Position numbers and translations under genes: made by a program
In this document: piece by piece, positions 15,386-24,100 of the stretch
Numbering within the stretch: the stretch's first letter is position 1
How the letters are laid out: each line of letters starts with the position of its first letter
The notes under the pieces: model-generated
Database searches by the model: none
The model's input: the letters and a program-made list of their open reading frames with translations, nothing else
Told to the model about the DNA's origin: nothing
From: JAVBLK01 sp031553565
GTDB lineage: Bacteria; Bacillota; Clostridia; Christensenellales; DUVY01
Assembly: GCA_031553565.1 (NCBI GenBank)
Contig: JAVBLK010000026.1
Span: forward strand, 1-30,819
Reading direction: 5' to 3'
DNA: 30,819 nt

Positions 15386-15945
15386 TTCGCACCTTCCTTG
15401 CCGTTTCCCTTGGCTGCAACCGTATTCTTTCCGCCGCTTTTCTTTTTTGGCGCTTTCTTTTGCGCGGGTTTAGCGGCGGCTTTAGCGGCTTTTTCCTTGC
15501 ATTCGGCGTCCAAAGCTTTTTGTACTATACCTATTATGTCACCGCATGCGTATTTTATATATTCCGCCGTTTTTATATATACGTCCACACTGTCGCCGTA
15601 AGGGTCGGACACATCGTGAAGGCCCGTTATGGATGCGACCGATATTATGTTGTCGCCCGTCCCGATATGACGGCGGTGCGCCTCGGTCATACAGATTATA
15701 AGGTCCTGCGCATTTTTATCCGCGTCCGCGAACTGTCTTGCGCGGTATTTGACCGGTTTGTACCCCAAGGCCTTCAGCGCGGCGTTTGCCTCCGGCATGA
15801 TCGGCTGGCCGGGATTTGCAGACAAGCCGCTGCTGGTTACCGATACGCCCGATATGCCCTTTAACTTAAGCTCGGCCTTTAATATGGCCTCCGCCATAGG
15901 CGAACGGCAGGTATTGCCCGTACACACAAACATTATTCTTTTCAT
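15382..15945 (-). CDS. Low-molecular-weight phosphatase, probable protein-arginine phosphatase (YwlE-like), with basic tail
   Basis: The 187-residue product has the phosphatase loop CTGNTCRS with nucleophile Cys8 and Arg14, and the general acid in DVSDPYGDSVDVY with Asp114. The fifth loop position is Thr12; in Bacillus YwlE the equivalent Thr11 is what makes the enzyme specific for phospho-arginine, whereas tyrosine phosphatases have Ile there. YwlE removes the McsB arginine mark that sends proteins to ClpCP. Residues 1 to about 150 are a normal domain. Residues about 150-187 are an unusual low-complexity tail rich in Lys, Ala and Pro (KKAPKKKSGGK), which could bind nucleic acid or other acidic partners. 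It overlaps rpiB by four bases and follows tsaC by 38. No mcsB gene is in the window to confirm the pathway. Confidence 0.85.
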   Translation of the reverse strand: MKRIMFVCTGNTCRSPMAEAILKAELKLKGISGVSVTSSGLSANPGQPIMPEANAALKALGYKPVKYRARQFADADKNAQDLIICMTEAHRRHIGTGDNIISVASITGLHDVSDPYGDSVDVYIKTAEYIKYACGDIIGIVQKALDAECKEKAAKAAAKPAQKKAPKKKSGGKNTVAAKGNGKEGAK

Positions 15946-15983
15946 ATTACTTACTCATGATTAATGACGCCTGTCCGGCGCTT

Positions 15984-17024
15984 TCATTTTTCATCTGAGC
16001 GCGGCGGTGTATCCGGACCGTTTGACGCGGCGCGTAAAAGCCTGTCATTGAAGGCGCGCCCGATACCCTCGTCAGGCAACAAATGACATATCATTACCCC
16101 GTGACTGCCCTCTAATTCACGGAAAATCCTGAATAACGACCGGGCGGCTTCCTCGGCGCTGCCGCCTAAAGATGCCGACGTCCTGCCCCCCAATGCCTGT
16201 AAATATCCAGTCTGACATATTATAACAGGTCTGCATTTGTTTTGCACGTAAAAGTCGTATAAGTTTATTAAATTTTCCTGTATGCCGCCGTCATTTCGGA
16301 CTACGGCGATTTTACACGACGGCGAATAATGCTTGTACTTTAAGCCCGGCGAACGCTGGGCCCCGCCTTCGTTTTTATCCGTTTTTTTAAGGTAATAAAC
16401 CTTTTGGCCCATAAGTTCCTCCAGGCGTTCCCTGGAAAAACCGCCCGGTCGCAGAATAACTGCCTGCTCACCCGTAAAATCAACTACGGTTGACTCGACG
16501 CCGAAAGCGGTCGCGCCGCCGTCGATTATTATCGGGATCCGGCCGGACAGATCGTCAAAAACGTGCCGGGCGGTCGTCGGGCTGGGCCTGCCGCTGCGGT
16601 TTGCGCTGGGCGCGGCGACAGGTACGCCCGCGGCGCGTATCAATTTCAACGCGGTGCCGTGCGCGGGGATCCTGACGGCGACCGTATCAAGGCCAGCCGT
16701 GACGGCGTACGGCACACACGGCTTCTTTTTCAAAACATAAGTAAGCGGCGCGCCGCCCAATGTCTTCATCAGCTTTGTCACCGCCGCAGGGATGTCGCCC
16801 GCGACAAAACAGACCCCTTCAATATCCGCAACGTGGACGATCAGCGGATTATCGTTCGGCCTTCCCTTCGCCAGAAAAATCTTTTCGACCGCCGCCCCGT
16901 CAAGCGCGTTCGCGCCTAATCCGTAAACCGTTTCGGTCGGAAACGCGGCAAGCCCGCCGGCCTTTATTATGCCGGCGGCCTTTTGTATGTTGATATCGGT
17001 GTCTGATAAAACTTCGGTGCGCAT
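15984..17024 (-). CDS. tsaC: Threonylcarbamoyl-AMP synthase (Sua5/YwlC type)
   Basis: The product of about 346 residues makes threonylcarbamoyl-AMP from threonine, bicarbonate and ATP, the first step of t6A37 modification of tRNAs that read ANN codons. The YrdC/Sua5 domain is recognised by KAGGLAAFPTETVYGLGANA, then FLAKGRPNDNPLIVHV and PVAAPSANRSGRPSPTTA. A linker with KKTDKNEGGAQRSPGLKYKHY leads to the C-terminal Sua5 domain, so this is the longer Sua5 form rather than the short TsaC form. I start at the ATG at 17024: a GTG lies two codons earlier, but the promoter at 17031-17060 predicts transcription beginning at the A of this ATG, so the mRNA would be leaderless. It is the first gene of the long minus-strand block. 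Confidence 0.95.
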   Translation of the reverse strand: MRTEVLSDTDINIQKAAGIIKAGGLAAFPTETVYGLGANALDGAAVEKIFLAKGRPNDNPLIVHVADIEGVCFVAGDIPAAVTKLMKTLGGAPLTYVLKKKPCVPYAVTAGLDTVAVRIPAHGTALKLIRAAGVPVAAPSANRSGRPSPTTARHVFDDLSGRIPIIIDGGATAFGVESTVVDFTGEQAVILRPGGFSRERLEELMGQKVYYLKKTDKNEGGAQRSPGLKYKHYSPSCKIAVVRNDGGIQENLINLYDFYVQNKCRPVIICQTGYLQALGGRTSASLGGSAEEAARSLFRIFRELEGSHGVMICHLLPDEGIGRAFNDRLLRAASNGPDTPPRSDEK

Positions 17025-17030
17025 ATGCAC

Positions 17031-17060
17031 ATTTTATCACAAAACAGGCGTTGACCGCAA
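17031..17060 (-). promoter_or_regulatory. tsaC promoter, predicted leaderless
   Basis: On the minus strand TTGCGG (17055-17060), an 18-base spacer and TAAAAT (17031-17036) preceded by TG one base earlier (extended -10). Seven bases past the -10 box is 17024, the A of the ATG. It may drive tsaC-ywlE-rpiB and at least part of the ntp operon. Confidence 0.55.
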
Positions 17061-17110
17061 AGCCGTTTCGCTGAAAAATACTTACTTTCAATTATCCCGG
17101 TCAATCGGCG

Positions 17111-17138
17111 TTTACTTTGTATGAAAATATGATATAAT
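17111..17138 (+). promoter_or_regulatory. Promoter of the FtsQ-like gene, predicted leaderless
   Basis: TTTACT (17111-17116), a 16-base spacer and a perfect TATAAT (17133-17138). The predicted transcript starts near 17145, two bases before the ATG at 17147. It diverges from the tsaC promoter, with about 50 bases between the two -35 boxes. Confidence 0.65.
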
Positions 17139-17146
17139 CATATACG

Positions 17147-17995
17147 ATGAAAAAGCGGCGAATGATAATTATGTTCTCTATCCTTGCCTTCGTAATGCTG
17201 CTGGTGTTTTTAAACAGCTTTGTTTTTTCTATTTCCGAGGTGCGCGCAGACTGCTATAATTCGCTGGACGCGCAGCTGTGCGAACAGGTCGCCGCGGCCT
17301 CCGGGATAAAACTGAATAAAAACATAATCCTGATGAGCGAAAGAAAGGCGATAGAAAATATTAACGGCCAGATGGGCGGAAAAATCAAAGTCATAAACAT
17401 AGAAAGGAAATTCCCCGACAAGGTCTGGATACATTTTGTTCATGTGATCCCCGTAATCGCTATCCAAAAGGACGACGGCAGCTATGTCACCTGCGATAAC
17501 AACCTTGATATTTCTGACGCCGGCGTCCCCGCATCGTCTTTGTCATTCGACCAAAGCGTAAATGAAGTCGACGCGAATATCGATTCGGCGACCCGCCCAA
17601 TTGTGCGCGTGAAAATAAACGGTAGCGTTGTCAAGCCGCAGGCCGGGGAGCCATTAGTGCTTTCAAACGCAAACTCTATTTTGGGTCTCCGCACCGTTAT
17701 CGATACTATCAACCGGCTCGATTACCGCGAGTATGACTTTGTAAGGCTCTTAAAGGAAATAGATTTCTCGGCTTACGATGATTTTGCCGCCAATCCTGAA
17801 ATTGTCCTTAAAATGCGCGACGGCGGCAGGGAGAATATTACGATAATCGTACAGAATACTAAAACCGCGCTTTTGGAGAAGGTTCAGCACGCTATAAGCA
17901 TATATAAAAAATATCTTGCGAATGTCCAGAATTTTTCCAAGAATACGTGGACGGTCTATATGAACAATAAAAATGAGATCATTGTAGCCGGCTGA
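17147..17995 (+). CDS. FtsQ/DivIB-like cell division protein (POTRA domain)
   Basis: This 282-residue single-pass membrane protein has a short basic N-terminus (MKKRRMIIM) and one span at about residues 7-28 with the rest outside. A POTRA-like domain at about 28-105 shows the usual order: a strand around ISEVRADCYNSLDAQ, a helix with EQVAAASGIKLNKNIILMS, and INIERKFPDKVWIHFVHVIPVIAI. This fits FtsQ/DivIB, which joins the divisome. The C-terminal part is less conserved. DivIB genes usually sit in the mur/fts cluster; here the gene is alone beside tsaC, so an FtsQ paralogue with another role is possible. No Shine-Dalgarno site precedes the ATG, and the -10 box is eight bases away, so the message should be leaderless; a second in-frame ATG lies five codons later. 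Confidence 0.75.
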   Translation: MKKRRMIIMFSILAFVMLLVFLNSFVFSISEVRADCYNSLDAQLCEQVAAASGIKLNKNIILMSERKAIENINGQMGGKIKVINIERKFPDKVWIHFVHVIPVIAIQKDDGSYVTCDNNLDISDAGVPASSLSFDQSVNEVDANIDSATRPIVRVKINGSVVKPQAGEPLVLSNANSILGLRTVIDTINRLDYREYDFVRLLKEIDFSAYDDFAANPEIVLKMRDGGRENITIIVQNTKTALLEKVQHAISIYKKYLANVQNFSKNTWTVYMNNKNEIIVAG

Positions 17996-18011
17996 CGCTT
18001 AAAGCCGCGCC

Positions 18012-18042
18012 GCCCGCACGGGCACGAAGTCCGGGCTTTTTT
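18012..18042 (+). terminator. Possible terminator after the FtsQ-like gene
   Basis: GCCCG (18012-18016) pairs with CGGGC (18032-18036) around a 15-base loop, followed by six T. The stem is short and the loop large, so this is a weak call. Confidence 0.4.
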
Positions 18043-18086
18043 GGTCAGCCCGCTCACCCACTTTAAAAAAACACTTGCGACGCAAA

Positions 18087-18854
18087 TTATCCGGCCAGAT
18101 CCTGTCCCGGCTTTTTTCTTCCGGTTTTTTCCCTGTTCCGTTTTACGGCGCCGGTTATTTTGCCGCCCGTCAGCCCGAACGTTAAAAACAATGCCATAAA
18201 CGCCGCGAAGGAAACGCAGATATATATACCCAGACGCAAAAACAGCGTCGAGGGCAGCATTTCGATCAGCAGGTCGGATCCGGAAAGCTGCCAGTCAAGG
18301 TTCGTGAACAGCAATTCGTGGAATAAAACGAACGTCGCGTCAAAGTTTATCATCATCATAACGCCGAGTGCGGTAAGAAATACCGCCGTGCCCGCCGCCG
18401 TGAATATAAAGAACAGCTTATGCCTCCGTTTGAAATGATCCTTATCCAAAAAATACATGAAAAAGAGCATCGCAGGCGCCGATATACCCGATATAATCGT
18501 AAGGATCTTTACGCCTGTAAACAGCGCCTTGACGTCCACCATATGCGAAATCTCGGTCTCGGTAAACAGCTCGCCCTCGTAGCCCTCTATCGACGTATCC
18601 ATCAGTTCCCGCCCGTCGTTTAAGTATTTCAAAACGTCGTCGATAACGTAATCCAGCTGCTCCTGCGACAATTCGTGTGAATTCAGATCCGCCGCATATT
18701 CGCGCACCATACTGTTATGAAATATGGTTCGGTTGAAAACGACGCAATACACCGAAATGAATAAAAAGAACAGGACAAACGATATGCCGCCTATCAAGGC
18801 GCACACATGATACAGGATCTTATTCCCTGTTTTTAAAGGCTTATCATTTTCCAT
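18087..18854 (-). CDS. DUF1461 (TIGR01906-type) integral membrane protein
   Basis: This product of about 255 residues has one hydrophobic span near the N-terminus (CALIGGISFVLFFLFISVYCVVF), an outside loop of about 80 residues, then three or four more spans. The conserved features of the family are present: a first loop with ELSQEQLDYVIDDVLKYLN and FTETEISHMVDVKALF, and FVLFHELLFTNLDWQLSGSDLLIEMLP in the second half. The family is widespread in Clostridia and its function is unknown. The C-terminus is basic (KRNREKTGRKKPGQ) and probably cytoplasmic. I choose the ATG at 18854 (MENDKPLKTG); another in-frame ATG at 18881 lies in the flanking hairpin-forming repeats. Neither has a ribosome-binding site that decides it. 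It is a lone gene, convergent with the FtsQ-like gene. Confidence 0.8.
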   Translation of the reverse strand: MENDKPLKTGNKILYHVCALIGGISFVLFFLFISVYCVVFNRTIFHNSMVREYAADLNSHELSQEQLDYVIDDVLKYLNDGRELMDTSIEGYEGELFTETEISHMVDVKALFTGVKILTIISGISAPAMLFFMYFLDKDHFKRRHKLFFIFTAAGTAVFLTALGVMMMINFDATFVLFHELLFTNLDWQLSGSDLLIEMLPSTLFLRLGIYICVSFAAFMALFLTFGLTGGKITGAVKRNREKTGRKKPGQDLAG

Positions 18855-18887
18855 ATTATTCAAAAAATTTACTTGCCGCATTTATGA

Positions 18888-18979
18888 TGCGGCACGTTAC
18901 GTATTTGCGGTGCGGCACGTTACGTATTTGTGGTGCGGCACGTACGCATTCTGTTGTGCGGCACGTACGCATTCTGTTG
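18888..18979. repeat. Four tandem 23-bp repeats
   Basis: Four head-to-tail copies of 23 bases start TGCGGCACGT at 18888, 18911, 18934 and 18957. Copies 1-2 and 3-4 form two nearly identical pairs. Just before them TGCCGCAT and ATGCGGCA (18874-18893) form a hairpin. The last unit runs directly into the first palindromic head of the next array. Confidence 0.85.
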
Positions 18980-19537
18980 TCATTCTGAGCGACAGCGAAG
19001 AATCTTTCAGATCCTTCACTGCGTTCAGGATGACAAAGCTACGTTCAGGATGACAAACTGCGTTCAGGCCGACAAAGCAGTGTTCGGGCCGACAAAGCGG
19101 TTTTTTTACTGTTGTCATTCTGAGCGATAGCGAAGAATCTTTTAGATCCTTCACTACGTTCAGGATGACAAAACTGCGTTCAGGATGACAAAACTGTGTT
19201 CAGGATGACAAAGCGGTGTTCGGGCCGACAAAGCGGTTTTTCTTACTGTTGTCATTCTGAGCGACAGCGAAGAATCTTTCAGATCCTTCACTACGTTCAG
19301 GATGACAAACTGCGTTCAGGATGACAAAGCGGTTATTTTTACTGTTGTCATTCTGAGCGACAGCGAAGAATCTTTTAGATCCTTCACTGCGTTCAGGATG
19401 ACAAAACTGCGTTCAGGATGACAAAGCGGTTATTTTTACTGTTGTCATTCTGAGCGACAGCGAAGAATCTTTCAGTTCCTTCACTGCGTTCAGGATGACA
19501 AACTGCGTTCAGGCCGACAAAGCGGTTTTTCCTATGG
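18978..19537. repeat. Nested array: five palindromic heads, each with tandem 19-20 bp tails
   Basis: Five units begin TTGTCATTCTGAGCG at 18978, 19112, 19249, 19345 and 19442. Each head (through GAAGAATCT and AGATCCTTCACT) folds back on GCGTTCAGGATGAC. It is followed by repeats of the pattern GCGTTCAGGATGACAAA(A)CT, present 4, 4, 2, 2 and 2 times, with drifting variants (AGGCCGACAAAGC, CGGGCCGACAAAGC). Units end in GCGGTTTTT or GCGGTTATTTTTACTG. The array fills the gap between the DUF1461 gene and the RluA-type gene. No coding function is evident. Confidence 0.9.
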
Positions 19538-19546
19538 AAACGCGGC

Positions 19547-20254
19547 CTAATACGCAGACTTTATCGTCACGTCGATTATCGGCTCGAACTCCTTCCAGGG
19601 CGATCCGGTAACGGGCGGATACGCCTTGAATACCATGATATCGTGCGTTACGGGATGCTCGAAACGTAAGGAATACGAAAATAACGCCAGATTCTCCGCC
19701 GCCGCCTTCTGCCCGCCGTACCTTACATCGCCCAGTATCGGCGTAAACAGGCTTGCCATCTGCACGCGCGCCTGATGGCTCCTGCCGGTTAAAAGGTCGA
19801 TATTCATAAGGCTTAACCCGTCCGCACTTTTCAGCACCTTATAATCCAGCTCCGCGCGTTTTGCCCCCTCGGTAGATACCGGCACGACCGCGACGTTGTT
19901 TGCCGTCTCGTCCTTTAAAAGGTAATGCACCAGCCGCCCCTGCTTTTCCTTAGGTTGGCCCATAACGACGGCAAAATACTTTTTTTCAAATTCGCCGCTC
20001 CGTATGGTTTCGGATAATCTGGATGCTGCCTTGCCGGTCTTGGCGAAAACCATAACTCCTCCGGTAGGCCTGTCAAGCCTGTGTAAAAGGCCGGCGTACG
20101 CGTTCCCGGGCTTATTATACTTCTCTTTCAGATACTCCTTGACCATCGTAAACATATCCTTATCGCCGCTCTCGTCCGCCTGAGTGGGGACATTGAACGG
20201 CTTTACCGCTACCAGGATATGGTTGTCTTCAAAAATTATATCAAATTCACTCAT
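19547..20254 (-). CDS. RluA-family pseudouridine synthase
   Basis: This 235-residue cytoplasmic enzyme converts uridine to pseudouridine in rRNA or tRNA. The catalytic motif is LLHRLDRPTGGVMVFAKT with Asp61. The second conserved region KRAELDYKVLKSADGLSLMNIDLLTGRSHQARVQMAS and the later GDVRYGG are typical of RluA. There is no N-terminal S4 domain, so it is of the short type; the exact target base cannot be told. It follows the methyltransferase by 19 bases and ileS beyond that, so the three probably form one operon concerned with translation. Only a weak GGAT lies before the ATG. The repeat array begins ten bases after its end. Confidence 0.93.
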   Translation of the reverse strand: MSEFDIIFEDNHILVAVKPFNVPTQADESGDKDMFTMVKEYLKEKYNKPGNAYAGLLHRLDRPTGGVMVFAKTGKAASRLSETIRSGEFEKKYFAVVMGQPKEKQGRLVHYLLKDETANNVAVVPVSTEGAKRAELDYKVLKSADGLSLMNIDLLTGRSHQARVQMASLFTPILGDVRYGGQKAAAENLALFSYSLRFEHPVTHDIMVFKAYPPVTGSPWKEFEPIIDVTIKSAY

Positions 20255-20273
20255 AATCTATTTATCCGCATAC

Positions 20274-21164
20274 TTACCGTTTGCCCGCGTCAGCCGTCCA
20301 CAAACCCGAACAGCCGCACGGAAGCACGATATTCTCTTCTTCTGTCGGAAGGCACAGTTCATACGCGTCCGTCGTTCCGTTGTAGCCGCGCATAGTAATA
20401 TTCAGCATATTCATTATGACCGCGGGCTGCAGCCCCGTGGTATAGCTGTTTATCAGAAAAAACAACGGCTTGTCCGATAATACTTCTGTACACAGCTTGA
20501 CAAAATCGAACAGGTCGTTTTCCAGCTTCCACATCTCGCCGTTGGGCCCGCGCCCGTAAGAGGGCGGATCCATTATGACCGCGTCGTACTTTTTGCCGCG
20601 CTTGATCTCGCGCCCGACAAACTTAAAGCAGTCGTCCACAATAAGGCGCAGGTTTTCTTGCGGGGCGCCCGACAGCCTGACGTTTTCGCCGGCGCGCTCG
20701 GTCATTCCCTTACTTGCGTCAACGTGACATACGCTTGCGCCCGCGGACAAACACGCCGCCGTCGCGCCGCCCGTATACGCGAAAAGGTTAAGGACATTTA
20801 TCGGGCGTCCGGCATTTTTTATCAGGCGCATCATTTTCGACCAGTTCCGGCTCTGTTCCGGAAAAAGCCCCGTATGCTTGAAGCCCATAGGCTTGACCTT
20901 GAATTTAAGCGCGGGCAGGCCGGTTTCCTGCCAAGTCATCAACCATTCGGCAGGAAACGGTTTCAATGTTTCCCACGCGCCGCCGCCCTCGCCGCTGCGC
21001 TTATAATATGCGTTCAGGCCCTTGTATTTCTTAAAATCGAACGCGGGTTTCCATATGGCCTGCGGATCCGGCCGCAACAGGATCACGCCGCCCCAGCGTT
21101 CCAGCTTCTCGCCGCCGCCTGTGGCGATTACGGAATATTCGTTAAAAGTATCTGCAATTTCCAT
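20274..21164 (-). CDS. Class I SAM-dependent methyltransferase, RlmI/RlmK-like rRNA methylase
   Basis: The product is 296 residues. The Rossmann core has motif I in VLNLFAYTGGATAACLSAGA (NLFAYTGG at 126-133), the acidic end of strand two in VCHVDASKGM, VDDCFKF, and motif IV DPPSYGRG (199-206). DPPSYG with this spacing is characteristic of the PF10672 group of large-subunit rRNA cytosine/guanine methylases. The N-terminal RNA-binding PUA domain of full-length RlmI is absent, though about 120 residues with GEKLERWGGVILLRPDPQAIW precede the core. It starts directly after the ileS stop codon (TAG then ATG), implying coupled translation. The substrate nucleotide is not known from sequence. Confidence 0.88.
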   Translation of the reverse strand: MEIADTFNEYSVIATGGGEKLERWGGVILLRPDPQAIWKPAFDFKKYKGLNAYYKRSGEGGGAWETLKPFPAEWLMTWQETGLPALKFKVKPMGFKHTGLFPEQSRNWSKMMRLIKNAGRPINVLNLFAYTGGATAACLSAGASVCHVDASKGMTERAGENVRLSGAPQENLRLIVDDCFKFVGREIKRGKKYDAVIMDPPSYGRGPNGEMWKLENDLFDFVKLCTEVLSDKPLFFLINSYTTGLQPAVIMNMLNITMRGYNGTTDAYELCLPTEEENIVLPCGCSGLWTADAGKR

Positions 21165-24100
21165 CTATGCTTTCGCCAAGGACAATACAACGGCCTGACC
21201 GTTGATATCCTGCTCTCTTACAAAGCCGGACAAGTTCTCGCCCGGTGACATCTTATCGGACAAGGTGTCGGCGGCTATTTCCTTCCCGCACTTTTTGAAT
21301 ACTTCGGTTAAAGCCCCGCCGCATTTGTAATGCACAGTTATATGGTCTGTGACCTCGAACCCGGCCTCTTTCCGCATGGTCTGGATCCTGGAGGTGATTT
21401 CGCGGGCATAGCCCTCTGTTATCAGCTCCTCCGTAAGCCGGATATCCAGTACAACCTTGTCCGCGGAGGAATAGCCGTCCTTGTTTATGACCGATATAAG
21501 CAGGTCGTCGCGAGTCAGCGTAACATCCGTTCCGTTTATTTTTGCAGTGTATGCCTTTCCAGCGTTTATCTCGGACATAATAGTATTCGCGTTTTTCGAC
21601 AAAAGCTCCCTTATCGCCCCTAAAAGCGCGCCGTACTTCGGCCCTAAGGTCTTAAGCTGCGGCTTCAATTCATAGGAGGAGTATTCGCTTAAATCAGTTT
21701 TGTATACCGCTTCCTTTACGTTCAGCTCGTCCGCGATGACCGCGATCAGCGACTTGTCCAGTTTGTCGCCGCCCTCGTTGCCGAAATACATCACAGCCAG
21801 CGGCTGACGGTTCTTTATCGCCGCCGCATTCCTTGCCGCCCTGCCCGAGACCGCTATATCGACGCACAGGTCCATACCCTTCTCAAGCGCCTTGTCGATA
21901 TACTTTTTATCAGCCTTCGGGAACCTAGTAAGATGCACGCTGACGGGCGCGGCCTTATCCACAGAGCGCACGATATTCTGGTAGATGTTTTCCGCGATAA
22001 ACGGTGTAAACGGCGCAGAGAGCCTGATAAGGCCGTTTAAAACGGTATACAGCGTCATATACGCGGCGATCTTGTCATTATCCATGTCCGGGCCCCAGTA
22101 TCTTTCGCGGCTCCTGCGGACATACCAATTTGACAATTTGTCGGTAAAATCCTGGATGGCGCGCGCGCTTTCGGTGATCTTATATTTTTCAAGCCCGCCG
22201 TCCACGTATTCGATAAGCGAATTCAGCCCCGATAATATCCATTTGTCCATCAGCGTCAGCCTGCAATCGGCCAGCTTGTATTTTTTGGGGTCAAAACCGT
22301 CAATTTCCGCGTACAGCACATAGAACGAATAGGTGTTCCACAGCGTGCCCATAAACTTTCTTTGCGCCTCGGACACGGCCTCCTCGTAAAAGCGGCTGGG
22401 CAGCCACGGGCTGCTTACGGTATAGAAATACCATCTGACCGCGTCGGCGCCCTGTTTATCAAGGACGGTCCACGGGTCTACGACGTTGCCCTTATGCTTG
22501 CTCATCTTTTGGCCGTCCTTGTCATTGACGTGGCCCAAGACGATACAGTTTTTAAACGGCGCCTTGTCAAACACCAGCGTCCCGATCGCAAGCAGCGTAT
22601 AGAACCAGCCGCGCGTCTGGTCGACAGCCTCGGAAATAAAATCCGCGGGGAAGGTCGTATCGAACAGCTCCTTGTTCTCAAAAGGAAAATGATACTGGGC
22701 GAAGGGCATCGCGCCGCTGTCGTACCAGCAGTCTATGACCTCGGGCGTGCGGCGCATCGTTTTGCCGCATTTGCACTTCATCGTCAATTGATCGACATAG
22801 GGCTTATGCAGCTCGATGTCAAGCGGCGCGCCGGTTTTTTCAATCAGTTCCGCCTTGCTGCCGATAACTGTTTTTTCGCCGCAGTCGGCGCATTCCCATA
22901 CGGGCAGCGGCGTGCCCCAATACCTTTCGCGCGAAACGCCCCAATCCACCACGTTGTCCAGGAAGTTGCCCATCCTGCCCGTGCCGATGCTTTCCGGCAT
23001 CCAGTTTACGGAAGCGTTGTTTTTCAAAAGATTGTCTTTTAACGCGGTAGTCTTTATGAACCAGCTCTTTCTTGCGTAATATAAGAGCGGTGTGTCGCAG
23101 CGCCAGCAGTACGGATAACTGTGCTCGTACATCAGCTCCTTAAACAGCAGTCCGCGCTTCTTTAAGTCTATCAGGATATCCTTGTCCGCGTCCTTTGCGA
23201 ATTTCCCGGCAAAGCCCGCGGCTGCGGCGACAAAATTGCCGCGGTCGTCAACCATCTGCAAAAACGGCAGGCTGTAGGCCTTGCCAACCTTGCTGTCGTC
23301 CTCGCCGAACGCGGGCGCGATATGCACGATCCCGCTGCCGTCGGTCAGCGTTACAAAGTCGCCGCAGGTGACGTAATATGAGACGGCGGCGTCCTTGGGC
23401 CCGGCAAAATCATACAGCGGCGCGTATTTTGCGCGCTCGTATTCTTTGCCCTTTTTTACCGACAGGGTCTTATAATTTTCAAAGAGGTTTTTGACAAGGC
23501 TTTCGGCAAGTATATAACGGCAGCCGTCCTCCGCTTCGATAAGAGCGTAATTTTCCTTCGGGTTTACGCACAGTGCGGTGTTGGAAGGCAGCGTCCAGGG
23601 CGTCGTTGTCCACGCAAGGAAAAAGGTGTTGTCCTGCTTTTCAGATAAAGCCCTGAATTTTACGAATAACGACTTTTCCTTAACGTCCTTATAGCCTTGG
23701 GCGACCTCGTGGCTGGAAAGCGCGGTGCCGCAGCGCGGGCAGTAAGGCACGATTTTGTGCCCCTTATACAGGAGGCCTTTTTTGTCGATCTCCTTTAAGG
23801 ACCACCAGACGCTTTCGATATATTTATCGTCATAGGTGATATACGGATCGTCCATATCGACCCAATAGCCGACCCTTTGGGACATGCGTTCCCATTCGCC
23901 CTTGTATTTCCAGACGCTTTCCTTGCATTTTTTTATGAAAGGCTCGACGCCGTATTTTTCGATCTCCTGCTTGCCGTCCAGCTTCAACTGCTTTTCGACC
24001 TCTAATTCAACAGGCAGCCCGTGCGTGTCCCAGCCGGCCTTCCTCTGCACATGAAAGCCTTTCATGGTCTTATAGCGCGGTATGATATCCTTCATAACGC

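Noticed and set aside
18897..19154. Short frames in the repeat array translating to HPERSFVILNAV-like peptides
   Set aside because: These are the well-known spurious peptides made by translating the palindromic repeats; no independent coding evidence exists.
18888..19537. Possible CRISPR array
   Set aside because: Units are contiguous tandem or nested repeats without unique spacers, the heads are palindromic over their whole length, and no cas genes are nearby.
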